From CBFHOS01 sp965657645 (GTDB lineage Bacteria; Pseudomonadota; Alphaproteobacteria; Puniceispirillales; Puniceispirillaceae), in NCBI GenBank assembly GCA_965657645.1, contig CBFHOS010000001.1, forward strand, positions 252,623-316,622: a stretch of DNA of 64,000 nt. The letters are read 5' to 3'. Positions 8,839 through 16,193 of this stretch are shown here, in pieces (position 1 is the stretch's first letter; each line of letters starts with the position of its first letter). The position numbers were made by a program, and so were the translations under genes. The notes below the pieces were generated by a model that had not been told where the DNA came from, ran no database searches, and was given only the letters and a program-made list of their open reading frames with translations.

Positions 8839-10616
8839 AGTTCGGCCCTGTTCCGATCGGTGAATGTGTTGGCGGGATTCTTGCGCATGCGGTTTTTCTA
8901 CCGTCATCGGGTTCTGGTAAAACGGCCGGTCGCAAAATCGCCAAAGGCAGTGTAATCACCGCCGATCTGCAACAGATCATTGTCGATAGCGGCATTACCA
9001 CTCTGACCATCGCGCGTCTTGAAGAGGGCGAAATCGGCGAGGATATCGCAGCAACGCGGTTGATAGCCGGTTTGTTGCCGGATGATGATGATCGCGCTGG
9101 TATCATTCGTGTTTCCAAGGCAGCAACTGGGCGGGTCAATATATATGCCCAATGCCGCGGTGTGTTGCGGCTGGATCCGGATCTCATTCGGGCGGTTAAT
9201 CTGGTCGATGAGGGCATTACGCTGGCGACCCTTGCCCATAACCAGCTAGTGGAAAAAGGCGATATGATTGCCACCTTGAAGGTGATCCCCTTTGGCATTA
9301 GCACCAATGCGGTTGATGCTGTTGTTGCGCTGGTTAATCCGCCAGATGGTTTGGGTGATGCGCCAGCTTCTGTTTTCGCCTTTATGCCGCTTTCCGTTCG
9401 CAATTTTGCCCTGATCCAGACCAGTGTTGATGGCATGAAAGAGAGCGTTCTTAGCGCCACCCAAGGCGTCACAAAGGCGCGTCTTAACCAGCTAGATTGC
9501 ACTTTGGTTTCGAGCCAGCGTGTGCCGCATGAAGAGGGCGCGATATCGGCCGCGATTGAAAATGCCAAGGCGGAAAAGGCGGAGGTGATCTTGATTTGCG
9601 GTGCCTCGGCCATTGCCGACCGCCGTGATGTCGTGCCGCAGGGCATTGTCCTGTCAGGTGGCACAGTTGATCATCTTGGCCTGCCGGTTGATCCGGGTAA
9701 TTTGTTAATGCTGGCGCATATCCCAGCCGGTAAGAATAGCGAAATTCCGATCATCGGCATGCCGGGATGTGCCCGTTCACCAAAGCTCAATGGCTTTGAC
9801 TGGGTACTGCATCTGTTGTTGGCGGGATGCCAGATTGATCACGTCGAAATTGCCGGTATGGCGGTTGGCGGATTATTGATGGAAATAGCCTCACGCCCCT
9901 TGCCGCGCAAAATGACCGAGCGCCAAAACACAAGCGGAGAATTGCCCCAATCATCCCAATCATCCCAGTCACCACAGTCACCACAGTTATCAAGGGCCCC
10001 AAGCATCGCCGGAATATTGCTGGCGGCGGGTCAATCACGGCGCATGGGCAACATTAATAAATTGCTAGGTGATAGTGATGGTCAACCGCTGGTGCGCCGC
10101 TGTGCACAGGCGATGCTGGATGGTGGCATAAAAGAATTGATTGTGGTGACAGGGCATCAAGCCAGCGCCATTGAACGGGCGCTGGACGGTCTGCCGCTCC
10201 GTTTTGTGCATAATCCAGATTTTGCAACCGGGCAGGCGGGATCGGTTGGCATTGGCATTGCCGCGGTGCCTGACATATATGAAGGGGCGTTAATCGGTCT
10301 TGGCGACATGCCCTATATTGGTGCCGATTTGATCGATGCACTCATTGCCGATCATGAGGCTCTGCCCAATAGCCATAGCCGCATTAGCTTTCCTGAACAT
10401 GATGGCCGGCGGGGCAATCCGGTGATCTGGGGCCGTGCATTCTTTGACGATTTGCAAATGTTATCGGGTGATGCTGGTGGACGCCAGATATTGGGGCATA
10501 ATTTCGCCGCGGTGAATAGTTTTGGTTGGCATGACGATAACATCCACTTTGATATCGACACGCCGCAAGATGCGCTATCCGCCCCAAAAAGAGATCATAA
10601 AAACCGATCTGGATAA
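8835..10616 (+). CDS. Molybdopterin-binding domain / MocA-like cytidylyltransferase fusion
   Basis: A 593-residue two-domain protein. Residues 1-350 resemble the MoaB/MoeA-type molybdopterin-binding fold (VPHEEGAISAAIENAKAEKAEVILICGASAIADRRD region, followed by GMPGCARSPKLNGFDWVL). A Ser/Gln/Pro linker made of 9-base repeats follows, and then residues ~395-590 form a nucleotidyltransferase with GILLAAGQSRRMG and the metal-binding GLGDMPYI. The second domain is MocA/MobA-like; beside a xanthine oxidase-family locus it most likely makes molybdopterin cytosine dinucleotide. The ATG overlaps the upstream stop. Such fusions are known in alphaproteobacteria; the cytidyl specificity is inferred from context. 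Confidence 0.85.
   Translation: MKFGPVPIGECVGGILAHAVFLPSSGSGKTAGRKIAKGSVITADLQQIIVDSGITTLTIARLEEGEIGEDIAATRLIAGLLPDDDDRAGIIRVSKAATGRVNIYAQCRGVLRLDPDLIRAVNLVDEGITLATLAHNQLVEKGDMIATLKVIPFGISTNAVDAVVALVNPPDGLGDAPASVFAFMPLSVRNFALIQTSVDGMKESVLSATQGVTKARLNQLDCTLVSSQRVPHEEGAISAAIENAKAEKAEVILICGASAIADRRDVVPQGIVLSGGTVDHLGLPVDPGNLLMLAHIPAGKNSEIPIIGMPGCARSPKLNGFDWVLHLLLAGCQIDHVEIAGMAVGGLLMEIASRPLPRKMTERQNTSGELPQSSQSSQSPQSPQLSRAPSIAGILLAAGQSRRMGNINKLLGDSDGQPLVRRCAQAMLDGGIKELIVVTGHQASAIERALDGLPLRFVHNPDFATGQAGSVGIGIAAVPDIYEGALIGLGDMPYIGADLIDALIADHEALPNSHSRISFPEHDGRRGNPVIWGRAFFDDLQMLSGDAGGRQILGHNFAAVNSFGWHDDNIHFDIDTPQDALSAPKRDHKNRSG
9945..9989 (+). repeat. 9-bp tandem repeat, five copies, in-frame linker
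   Basis: Five 9-base units (variants of TCCCAATCA and CCACAGTCA) that encode the Q-S-S/Q-S-P linker between the two domains of the molybdopterin cytidylyltransferase fusion. Confidence 0.85.
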
Positions 10617-10732
10617 ATCCGGCGCGCGGCTTTTGGCCAGATGATTAGCCAGATGATTGGGTTGGATTGGCCTAGATTGGCCTAGATTGGCTGATGATAT
10701 TCAATCGGTTCGGATTATCCAACCGATCAGAC

Positions 10733-10761
10733 TTGAACAAATCATCAAGACAGGCTATATC
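10733..10761 (+). promoter_or_regulatory. Candidate sigma-70 promoter for the DJ-1-like gene
   Basis: TTGAAC (10733-10738), a 17-base spacer and TATATC (10756-10761). Each hexamer matches the consensus at 4 of 6 positions. It would give a leader of about 185 bases before the ATG at 10955. A dyad ATCGGTT/AACCGAT ends 5 bases upstream of the -35. Confidence 0.4.
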
Positions 10762-10882
10762 CCGCCATAAGATTTTACGAACACTTGCAAAGCTAGGCAG
10801 ATTAGACCTCTGCCACGACAGTGCCGATCATTATATGAACGGCGCATTTTTAACAAAAGCTTGGTTAGTGAATTACCGTTAT

Positions 10883-10918
10883 CGACGCAACAGGCGTCGG
10901 TTCTTGGGCCAAAGCCCA
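10883..10918 (+). promoter_or_regulatory. Two tandem hairpins in the 5' leader
   Basis: First hairpin CGACGC-AACAG-GCGTCG (10883-10899), second TGGGC-CAAA-GCCCA (10905-10918). They lie 23 bases or more before the AAAGGAG ribosome-binding site of the DJ-1-like gene. They could protect the transcript or regulate it. I do not recognise a named riboswitch. Confidence 0.45.
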
Positions 10919-10954
10919 CCCGAATATTATGATCCAAACAAAGGAGTTATCCCT

Positions 10955-11470
10955 ATGCAGATATCCAATTTTGCAGGTAAGACAGTCGCTATCATGGTTG
11001 CAAGCGGCTTCGACGAAAAGATTTTTATCGCTATTCAGTCTGCGATGCTTACCGCTGGCGCAAAATTGAAAATCGTATCTCGTGATGCGGGCCTAACAAA
11101 TGCATGGAACGGCTCTGGATGGGGTATGTCCTATCCGGTTGACGCCACTATTTCGACTGCCTTGGCGGTTGATTATGACGCGCTGATCATCCCATCAGGC
11201 GCGCGCCACATCGAAACTTTGTCTAACGAAGTTCATGTAAAGCGTATCCTGCGCGCCTTTTTGCGTGAAGATATGCCAGTGTTGATGATGGAAGAAGCAT
11301 CTTCATTGCTTGACGTTGTTGATGTCGAAGCCCCAGCGCTTGATGCTGATACAAAGGTTGGCATGCGCGGCCGTCTGGTAACAATCGTTGCTGGTGAAGA
11401 CAATATCTCTGGCCTTGAATCACTTAACAGCGTAATGCTGATGGCCGAGGACGATAGCGTCGCGGCATAA
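10955..11470 (+). CDS. DJ-1/PfpI-superfamily protein lacking the catalytic cysteine
   Basis: A 171-residue single-domain protein with the DJ-1/PfpI flavodoxin-like pattern: a first strand in KTVAIMVASGFDE, and YDALIIPSGARHIETL where family members have a glycine-rich loop. At the nucleophile-elbow position the text is VLMMEEASSLLDVV, with no cysteine; indeed there is no cysteine anywhere in the protein. This resembles the inactive DJ-1-like domain at the end of large catalases more than active PfpI or DJ-1. Start chosen at ATG 10955 with AAAGGAGT 8 bases upstream. The clean ribosome-binding site and regular codon choice suggest strong expression. Function unknown. Confidence 0.78.
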   Translation: MQISNFAGKTVAIMVASGFDEKIFIAIQSAMLTAGAKLKIVSRDAGLTNAWNGSGWGMSYPVDATISTALAVDYDALIIPSGARHIETLSNEVHVKRILRAFLREDMPVLMMEEASSLLDVVDVEAPALDADTKVGMRGRLVTIVAGEDNISGLESLNSVMLMAEDDSVAA

Positions 11471-11518
11471 TCCGCACATCGCTTTGGTGCTCATAACAGC
11501 GCTTGCATAGGCTGATAC

Positions 11519-11764
11519 ATGGCTGACCCACGGACCAAAGACAATTTGCCATCGCCCTGCATTTCCATCTGCCAGATGGATGCGGTAAGCGAGGTTTGTC
11601 TTGGTTGTTATCGCACCCGCAATGAAATTGCATTGTGGCGAGATATGTCGGTAGATGACCAGCGCGATTTGCTTGATCAATTGAACGAGCGTCGTGCCGA
11701 GGCCACAGGGATAAGGCGTCGGCCTAGTCGGCGCGCCCCACGGCGTGGCCAGACATCCGCATAA
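11519..11764 (+). CDS. DUF1289 small cysteine-rich protein
   Basis: An 81-residue protein with the DUF1289 pattern SPCISICQMD followed by CLGCYRTRNEIALW, three or four cysteines that look like a metal or redox site. The C-terminus is strongly basic (RRRPSRRAPRRG). The family is widespread in proteobacteria without a known function. It lies between the DJ-1-like gene and the homocysteine methyltransferase, 21 bp before the latter, so probably shares a transcript. Confidence 0.85.
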   Translation: MADPRTKDNLPSPCISICQMDAVSEVCLGCYRTRNEIALWRDMSVDDQRDLLDQLNERRAEATGIRRRPSRRAPRRGQTSA

Positions 11765-11785
11765 ACAATCAAGGATTTTTCTACA

Positions 11786-12808
11786 GTGACTCATCCAATT
11801 GATAAATTGCTGGCCGAAAAGGGCTGGGTGTTGGCTGATGGTGCCACCGGAACCAATCTGTTTGGCCGTGGTCTTGAAACGGGCTATCCGCCGGAATTAT
11901 GGAATGTCGAACGTCCTGACGATATTCTATGGCTACATAATAGTTTCCTTGATGCCGGGTCTGATCTTATTCTCACCAATTCATTTGGCGGTACGTCGTT
12001 CCGGCTGAAATTGCACGAAGCCCAAGACCGCGTTACCGAATTGAACGTTGCCGCGGCCAAGGTGGCGCGTGCGGCGGCGGATGCGCATAGTGCCAAGACC
12101 GGACGAACAATCATTGTTGCCGGATCAATTGGACCAACCGGTGAATTGTTTGAACCGCTGGGTGCCTTGACACATGACAGCGCGGTTGCGGCGTTTCGCG
12201 AACAGGCCGATGCGCTTGTCGCTGGCGGTGTTGATATGCTGTGGATCGAAACAATGTCGTCAAACGAAGAGGTCGCGGCGGCACTAGAAGCGGCGAAGGC
12301 GACGGGCGTTAAAGTTGCCAACACCATGACATTTGATACCGCGGGACGTTCTATGATGGGTATCACGCCTGGTGATTATGCCAGTTTTGCGAGCCAGCAT
12401 GGGGCCGATTTAATTGGCGCCAATTGTGGTATCGGTCCAGCGGAATTACTGCATTCGGTTGATGGCATGTTGGCGGCAAAGCCCGGCGTGCCAGTTATCG
12501 CCAAGGGCAATTGCGGTATTCCGGCCTATGTGGAAGGCGCCATTCACTATCACGGCACGCCTGAATTAATGGCTGATTATGCTTTGTTTGCGCGTGACAT
12601 GGGCGCCACCGTCATTGGCGGTTGCTGTGGCACTAGCCCAGAGCATGTAGCGGCAATGGCGGCGGCTTTATCGGGCCAGACCAAACGCCCCTTTGACGCT
12701 GATGCGATGCAGGCGGCGATTGGTGTGGCGTGGAAGGATATACCGCAAAAACCAGATGAGGGTGATGGCGCTCGTCGCCAGCGGCGTAGTCGGCGGCGGG
12801 ATAAATAG
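11786..12808 (+). CDS. Homocysteine S-methyltransferase family protein (betaine type)
   Basis: Zinc-dependent methyltransferase that makes methionine from homocysteine, 340 residues. The N-terminal ADGATGTNLF motif, ILTNSFGGTSFRL, GANCGIGP with the first zinc cysteine near residue 213, and GGCCGTSPEHV with the other two near residue 280 are all present. The methyl donor may be betaine, S-methylmethionine or a DMSP-derived compound; the sequence resembles betaine-homocysteine methyltransferases of alphaproteobacteria. The start is GTG at 11786 (AAGGA 10 bases upstream), as no ATG is suitable. The last ~20 residues are basic (RRQRRSRRRDK) and look like an unstructured tail. Confidence 0.85.
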   Translation: MTHPIDKLLAEKGWVLADGATGTNLFGRGLETGYPPELWNVERPDDILWLHNSFLDAGSDLILTNSFGGTSFRLKLHEAQDRVTELNVAAAKVARAAADAHSAKTGRTIIVAGSIGPTGELFEPLGALTHDSAVAAFREQADALVAGGVDMLWIETMSSNEEVAAALEAAKATGVKVANTMTFDTAGRSMMGITPGDYASFASQHGADLIGANCGIGPAELLHSVDGMLAAKPGVPVIAKGNCGIPAYVEGAIHYHGTPELMADYALFARDMGATVIGGCCGTSPEHVAAMAAALSGQTKRPFDADAMQAAIGVAWKDIPQKPDEGDGARRQRRSRRRDK

Positions 12809-13034
12809 CCCCGATCATGACCTGCCTCAATAATTTTGGGGCCCCAAGATATGCCACTGAATATGGCGTCTAACATGGCTAGTATAAAAGCTGGTTGCGA
12901 AAAAACCGCAATATTTGCATACTGCGCGGCGCTGAACCTCGTTCGATCAATTTGTTGCCAAGGGATTTTGGTAACAGCCCATTTAAGGACACTTATTGTC
13001 AGGCCGGATACCGGCCCATTTCGGAGCTTTTCCA

Positions 13035-14807
13035 ATGCATGCTTACCGTACCCATAATTGTGCCGCCCTAACCGAGGCGCAGGTTGGCGAGAAAGTCCGC
13101 CTGTCGGGCTGGATCAACCGCAAACGTGATCATGGACAGCTTGTCTTTATTGATCTTCGCGATCATTACGGGCTGACCCAATGTGTTGCCGATTCATCGG
13201 ATTCAAGCTTTGCCACAGTTGAGGCGACCCGGCTGGAATCAGTTGTGACAATCACTGGTGAGGTCGTTAGCCGCAGTGAAGAAACGATCAATACGAGCCT
13301 GCCGACCGGCCATATCGAAGTGCGCATTGAGAGTTTTGAAGTACAATCAGCAGCCGATACATTACCGCTTCAGGTAAATTCGGATGAAGATTCGGGCGAG
13401 GAAACACGGCTACGGTATCGCTATCTTGATTTGCGCCGGTCGCGGCCACACGCCAACATCATGTTGCGTGCCCAGATTATCCAGTCAATTCGCGCCCGCA
13501 TGGTTGCGCAAGATTTCACCGAATTCCAGACACCAATCCTAACCGCATCTTCACCTGAAGGCGCGCGTGACTTTTTGGTGCCAGCGCGTCTGCATCCGGG
13601 CAAATTCTATGCCCTGCCGCAAGCCCCCCAGCAATTTAAACAGCTAATTATGGTGTCGGGCTTTGACCGCTATTTCCAGATTGCGCCTTGTTTCCGTGAT
13701 GAGGATAGCCGCGCAGATCGTAGCCCAGGTGAATTTTACCAGCTCGATCTGGAAATGAGTTTTGTCGAACAGCAGGATGTGTTTGACGCTGTTGAGCCTG
13801 TTATTCGCGGCGTGTTTGAAGAATTTTCGGACAAGAAAAGCGATCAGGAATTTGTCCATATCCCTTATGCCGAATCGATGCTGAAATATGGCAATGACAA
13901 GCCAGATTTGCGGGTGCCATTCGAGATTTGTGATGTGACCGAAATCTTCCGTGATTCCGGATTTTCGATTTTCGCAAAGAACATTGAAAAGGGCGCCGTG
14001 GTGCGGGCTATTCCCGGACCAAAATGTGGAAGCCGCGCGATTGCCGACCGGATGAATAGCTGGGCCCAAGGCGAAGGTGCGCCGGGACTTGGTTATATTA
14101 TCTATGGTGAGGGCGAGGCCCGCGGGCCAGTTGCCAAGGCGCTTGGTGCCGAAAAGGCAGAGGAAATTCGTCTCGCCGCGGGTGTTGAGGATGGCGATGC
14201 CGTGTTCTTTGCCTGTGCACCGGCTGATGATGCGGCAAGCTTGGCTGGCCGTGCGCGGGTGAAAATTGGCGCTGATCAGGGGCTGATTGACGAGAGCGTC
14301 TTCCGCTTTGCGTGGATTGTCGATTTCCCGATGTTCGAGCGTGATGAAACCACTGGCAAGATTGATTTCTCGCATAACCCGTTTTCAATGCCGCAGGGTG
14401 GCATGAAGGCGCTGGAAGAAATGGATCCGCTGGACATCAAAGCGTGGCAGTATGATCTGGTCTGTAATGGCGTTGAATTATCGTCTGGCGCGATTAGAAA
14501 CCATCTGCCGGAAGTGATGTATAAGGCGTTTGAAATTGCCGGTTACAAAAATGAAGTTGTCGATGAGAAGTTCCCAGCGATGATCAATGCGTTCCGCTTT
14601 GGCGCCCCGCCGCATGGTGGCATCGCGCCGGGCATCGACCGCATGGTGATGTTGATTGCTGACGAGCCGAATATCCGCGAGGTTATTTTGTTCCCGATGA
14701 ATGGTAAGGCCGAGGATCTGATGATGGCAGCGCCGTCAGAAGTTGACGATAGCGCGCTTACCGAGCTTCATATCCGCCGTGCACCGGTGATTAAAAAGCA
14801 GTCATAA
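13035..14807 (+). CDS. aspS: Aspartyl-tRNA synthetase
   Basis: Class II synthetase of bacterial type, 590 residues. The N-terminal OB-fold anticodon-binding domain begins MHAYRTHNCAAL and contains GWINRKRDHGQLVFIDLRD. Class II motif 2 is CFRDEDSRADRSPGEFYQLD and motif 3 is GIAPGIDRMVMLI. A GAD-type insert lies between motifs 2 and 3. Start at 13035 is set by CGGAGC upstream; the frame is open 13 codons further. Alphaproteobacterial enzymes are often non-discriminating and work with GatCAB (family knowledge; not testable here). Confidence 0.96.
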   Translation: MHAYRTHNCAALTEAQVGEKVRLSGWINRKRDHGQLVFIDLRDHYGLTQCVADSSDSSFATVEATRLESVVTITGEVVSRSEETINTSLPTGHIEVRIESFEVQSAADTLPLQVNSDEDSGEETRLRYRYLDLRRSRPHANIMLRAQIIQSIRARMVAQDFTEFQTPILTASSPEGARDFLVPARLHPGKFYALPQAPQQFKQLIMVSGFDRYFQIAPCFRDEDSRADRSPGEFYQLDLEMSFVEQQDVFDAVEPVIRGVFEEFSDKKSDQEFVHIPYAESMLKYGNDKPDLRVPFEICDVTEIFRDSGFSIFAKNIEKGAVVRAIPGPKCGSRAIADRMNSWAQGEGAPGLGYIIYGEGEARGPVAKALGAEKAEEIRLAAGVEDGDAVFFACAPADDAASLAGRARVKIGADQGLIDESVFRFAWIVDFPMFERDETTGKIDFSHNPFSMPQGGMKALEEMDPLDIKAWQYDLVCNGVELSSGAIRNHLPEVMYKAFEIAGYKNEVVDEKFPAMINAFRFGAPPHGGIAPGIDRMVMLIADEPNIREVILFPMNGKAEDLMMAAPSEVDDSALTELHIRRAPVIKKQS

Positions 14808-14817
14808 AAATCTGGGT

Positions 14818-15870
14818 TTAGGCGTGTGGTGCAGCTTCACCAAGGCGGTGCAGCAGCCAAACCATCGTGCCCAATAACACCACTGCACCAGCCTGATGCA
14901 GACCGCCCAGCGCAACCGGCACGCCATATAGCAATGTGGTAATGCCGATGATGAATTGCAGGCCAACCGCGGCAATCACGCAAGTTCCGGCCAAGCGGGT
15001 AGCGGCCTGTTTGCGGGCACGGCGGCCAAGCACAATCACGGCAATGACGGTAAGTGCCGCTAACCAGCGGTGATGGAACTGGGCGCTTGCTGGGTTTTCC
15101 AGCGGATCCATCGCGCCGTAATCGCCATATTCGACCGGCACTAGCCCCTCGCCCATCAATGGATATTCATTATATAATAGGCCCGCATCCATGCCCGCAA
15201 CCAATGCGCCAGCAACAATTGTAATGGCGATCAGGCCGAGGCTGGCTAGGGCATGCGCGCCAATCGGGCGGCACACACGGCCATTGCGGATATCCAGCGC
15301 GGTCCAGATCAATAGGCAGAAAATCACCAACGCGACGGATAGATGTGTCGCCAATCGGTATTGCGATACGCTGGCATCCTGGGTGAGGCCAGATTTGACC
15401 ATCCACCAGCCAACAACGCCCTGGAATCCGCCAAGGAATAATAGCGTCAACAACCGCGGGCCAAAGGTTGCCGGAATGCGGTTGGTCGCATAGAAAAACA
15501 CCAATGGCAGGGCAAAGGCGACCCCGAGCAGGCGGCCCCATAAACGGTGAAAATATTCCCAGAAGAAAATCATCTTAAAGCCGGCCATATCCATTCCGTA
15601 ATTGAATGTCTGATATTCCGGTGATTGTTTATAAAGGTCGTAGACCCGTTCCCACTCGGCCGCGTTCATCGGCGGTAATGTGCCCATTAATGGCCGCCAT
15701 TCAACCATCGATAGCCCGCTACCAGTCAAGCGCGTAATACCGCCAATCACCACCATCATCGCCACCAATCCAGCCATGATCAACAGCCACCACACCACCG
15801 CCCGATAGGGATGGTCTTGGGGGGTGATGACATTGGTTGGTTTGCTATGCGCGTGGTTTGAAACAGCCAT
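14818..15870 (-). CDS. ctaA: Heme A synthase (COX15/CtaA)
   Basis: Integral membrane enzyme that oxidises heme O to heme A for aa3-type cytochrome oxidase. From ATG 15870 it has 350 residues and about eight hydrophobic helices. Signatures of the alphaproteobacterial/mitochondrial type are IGGITRLTGSGLSMVEWRP, FKMIFFWEYFHRLWGR and NPASAQFHHRWLA, carrying conserved heme-ligand histidines. The frame is open to 16080 but the extra 70 residues do not fit the family. It converges with aspS, leaving only 10 bp between stops. Confidence 0.94.
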   Translation of the reverse strand: MAVSNHAHSKPTNVITPQDHPYRAVVWWLLIMAGLVAMMVVIGGITRLTGSGLSMVEWRPLMGTLPPMNAAEWERVYDLYKQSPEYQTFNYGMDMAGFKMIFFWEYFHRLWGRLLGVAFALPLVFFYATNRIPATFGPRLLTLLFLGGFQGVVGWWMVKSGLTQDASVSQYRLATHLSVALVIFCLLIWTALDIRNGRVCRPIGAHALASLGLIAITIVAGALVAGMDAGLLYNEYPLMGEGLVPVEYGDYGAMDPLENPASAQFHHRWLAALTVIAVIVLGRRARKQAATRLAGTCVIAAVGLQFIIGITTLLYGVPVALGGLHQAGAVVLLGTMVWLLHRLGEAAPHA

Positions 15871-16193
15871 TATGCGAATATCCGAGATAGGTGGACCGGC
15901 CCATAAGTAAATCCGGTGATGTGTATATAGCAACCCTAACACCCAAAGCCAAACGGACCGTTTGCCGCATCTATTCCCCAAGGCCAAACGGACCGTTTGC
16001 CGCATTATCACATCAAAACCGAATAAGGCTTGGTGGTCTGGATGTTCCTGTTTGGTCACAAGTTTGGGATAAAATGCCAATAATTTGTTATTAAAGAAAT
16101 AATATTCGCTAAAGGTCGATATTTTTATACTAAAAAAGAATAAAATGCCTAATGTGGTATCTTGCTAGGCCGAAAATTGGTCAGAAACAGGAT
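15871..16193. other. Divergent intergenic region between ctaA and the CysG-like gene
   Basis: A 323-bp gap without a gene. It carries two copies of a 23-bp palindromic sequence (listed separately). An A/T-rich stretch at 16078-16150 is likely to hold the promoter of the sulfur cluster. I could not fix -35/-10 hexamers with confidence. Confidence 0.6.
15948..16005. promoter_or_regulatory. Twin palindromic operator-like repeats
   Basis: Two identical 23-bp copies at 15948-15970 and 15983-16005, 35 bases start to start. Each contains the perfect dyad AAACGG-A-CCGTTT (15951-15963 and 15986-15998) flanked by GCC and GCCGCAT. The position between divergent ctaA and the sulfur-assimilation cluster suggests two sites for a dimeric regulator of either or both; inference. 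Confidence 0.5.

Larger units (their letters stand above)
10617..10954. other. Gene-free leader region ahead of the DJ-1-like gene
   Basis: A 338-bp stretch without a supported gene. It opens with degenerate 10-13 bp repeats (GGCCAGATGATT and GGCCTAGATT variants, 10634-10695). An inverted repeat ATCGGTT-N10-AACCGAT (10704-10727) and a promoter-like pair follow. It ends with two compact hairpins and a strong AAAGGAG ribosome-binding site. An open frame runs through from 10694 into the next gene, but its first 87 codons look non-coding. Confidence 0.6.

Noticed and set aside
8825..9664. 279-codon minus-strand frame inside the cytidylyltransferase fusion
   Set aside because: A mirror frame of a well-supported gene, serine/arginine-rich without family features.
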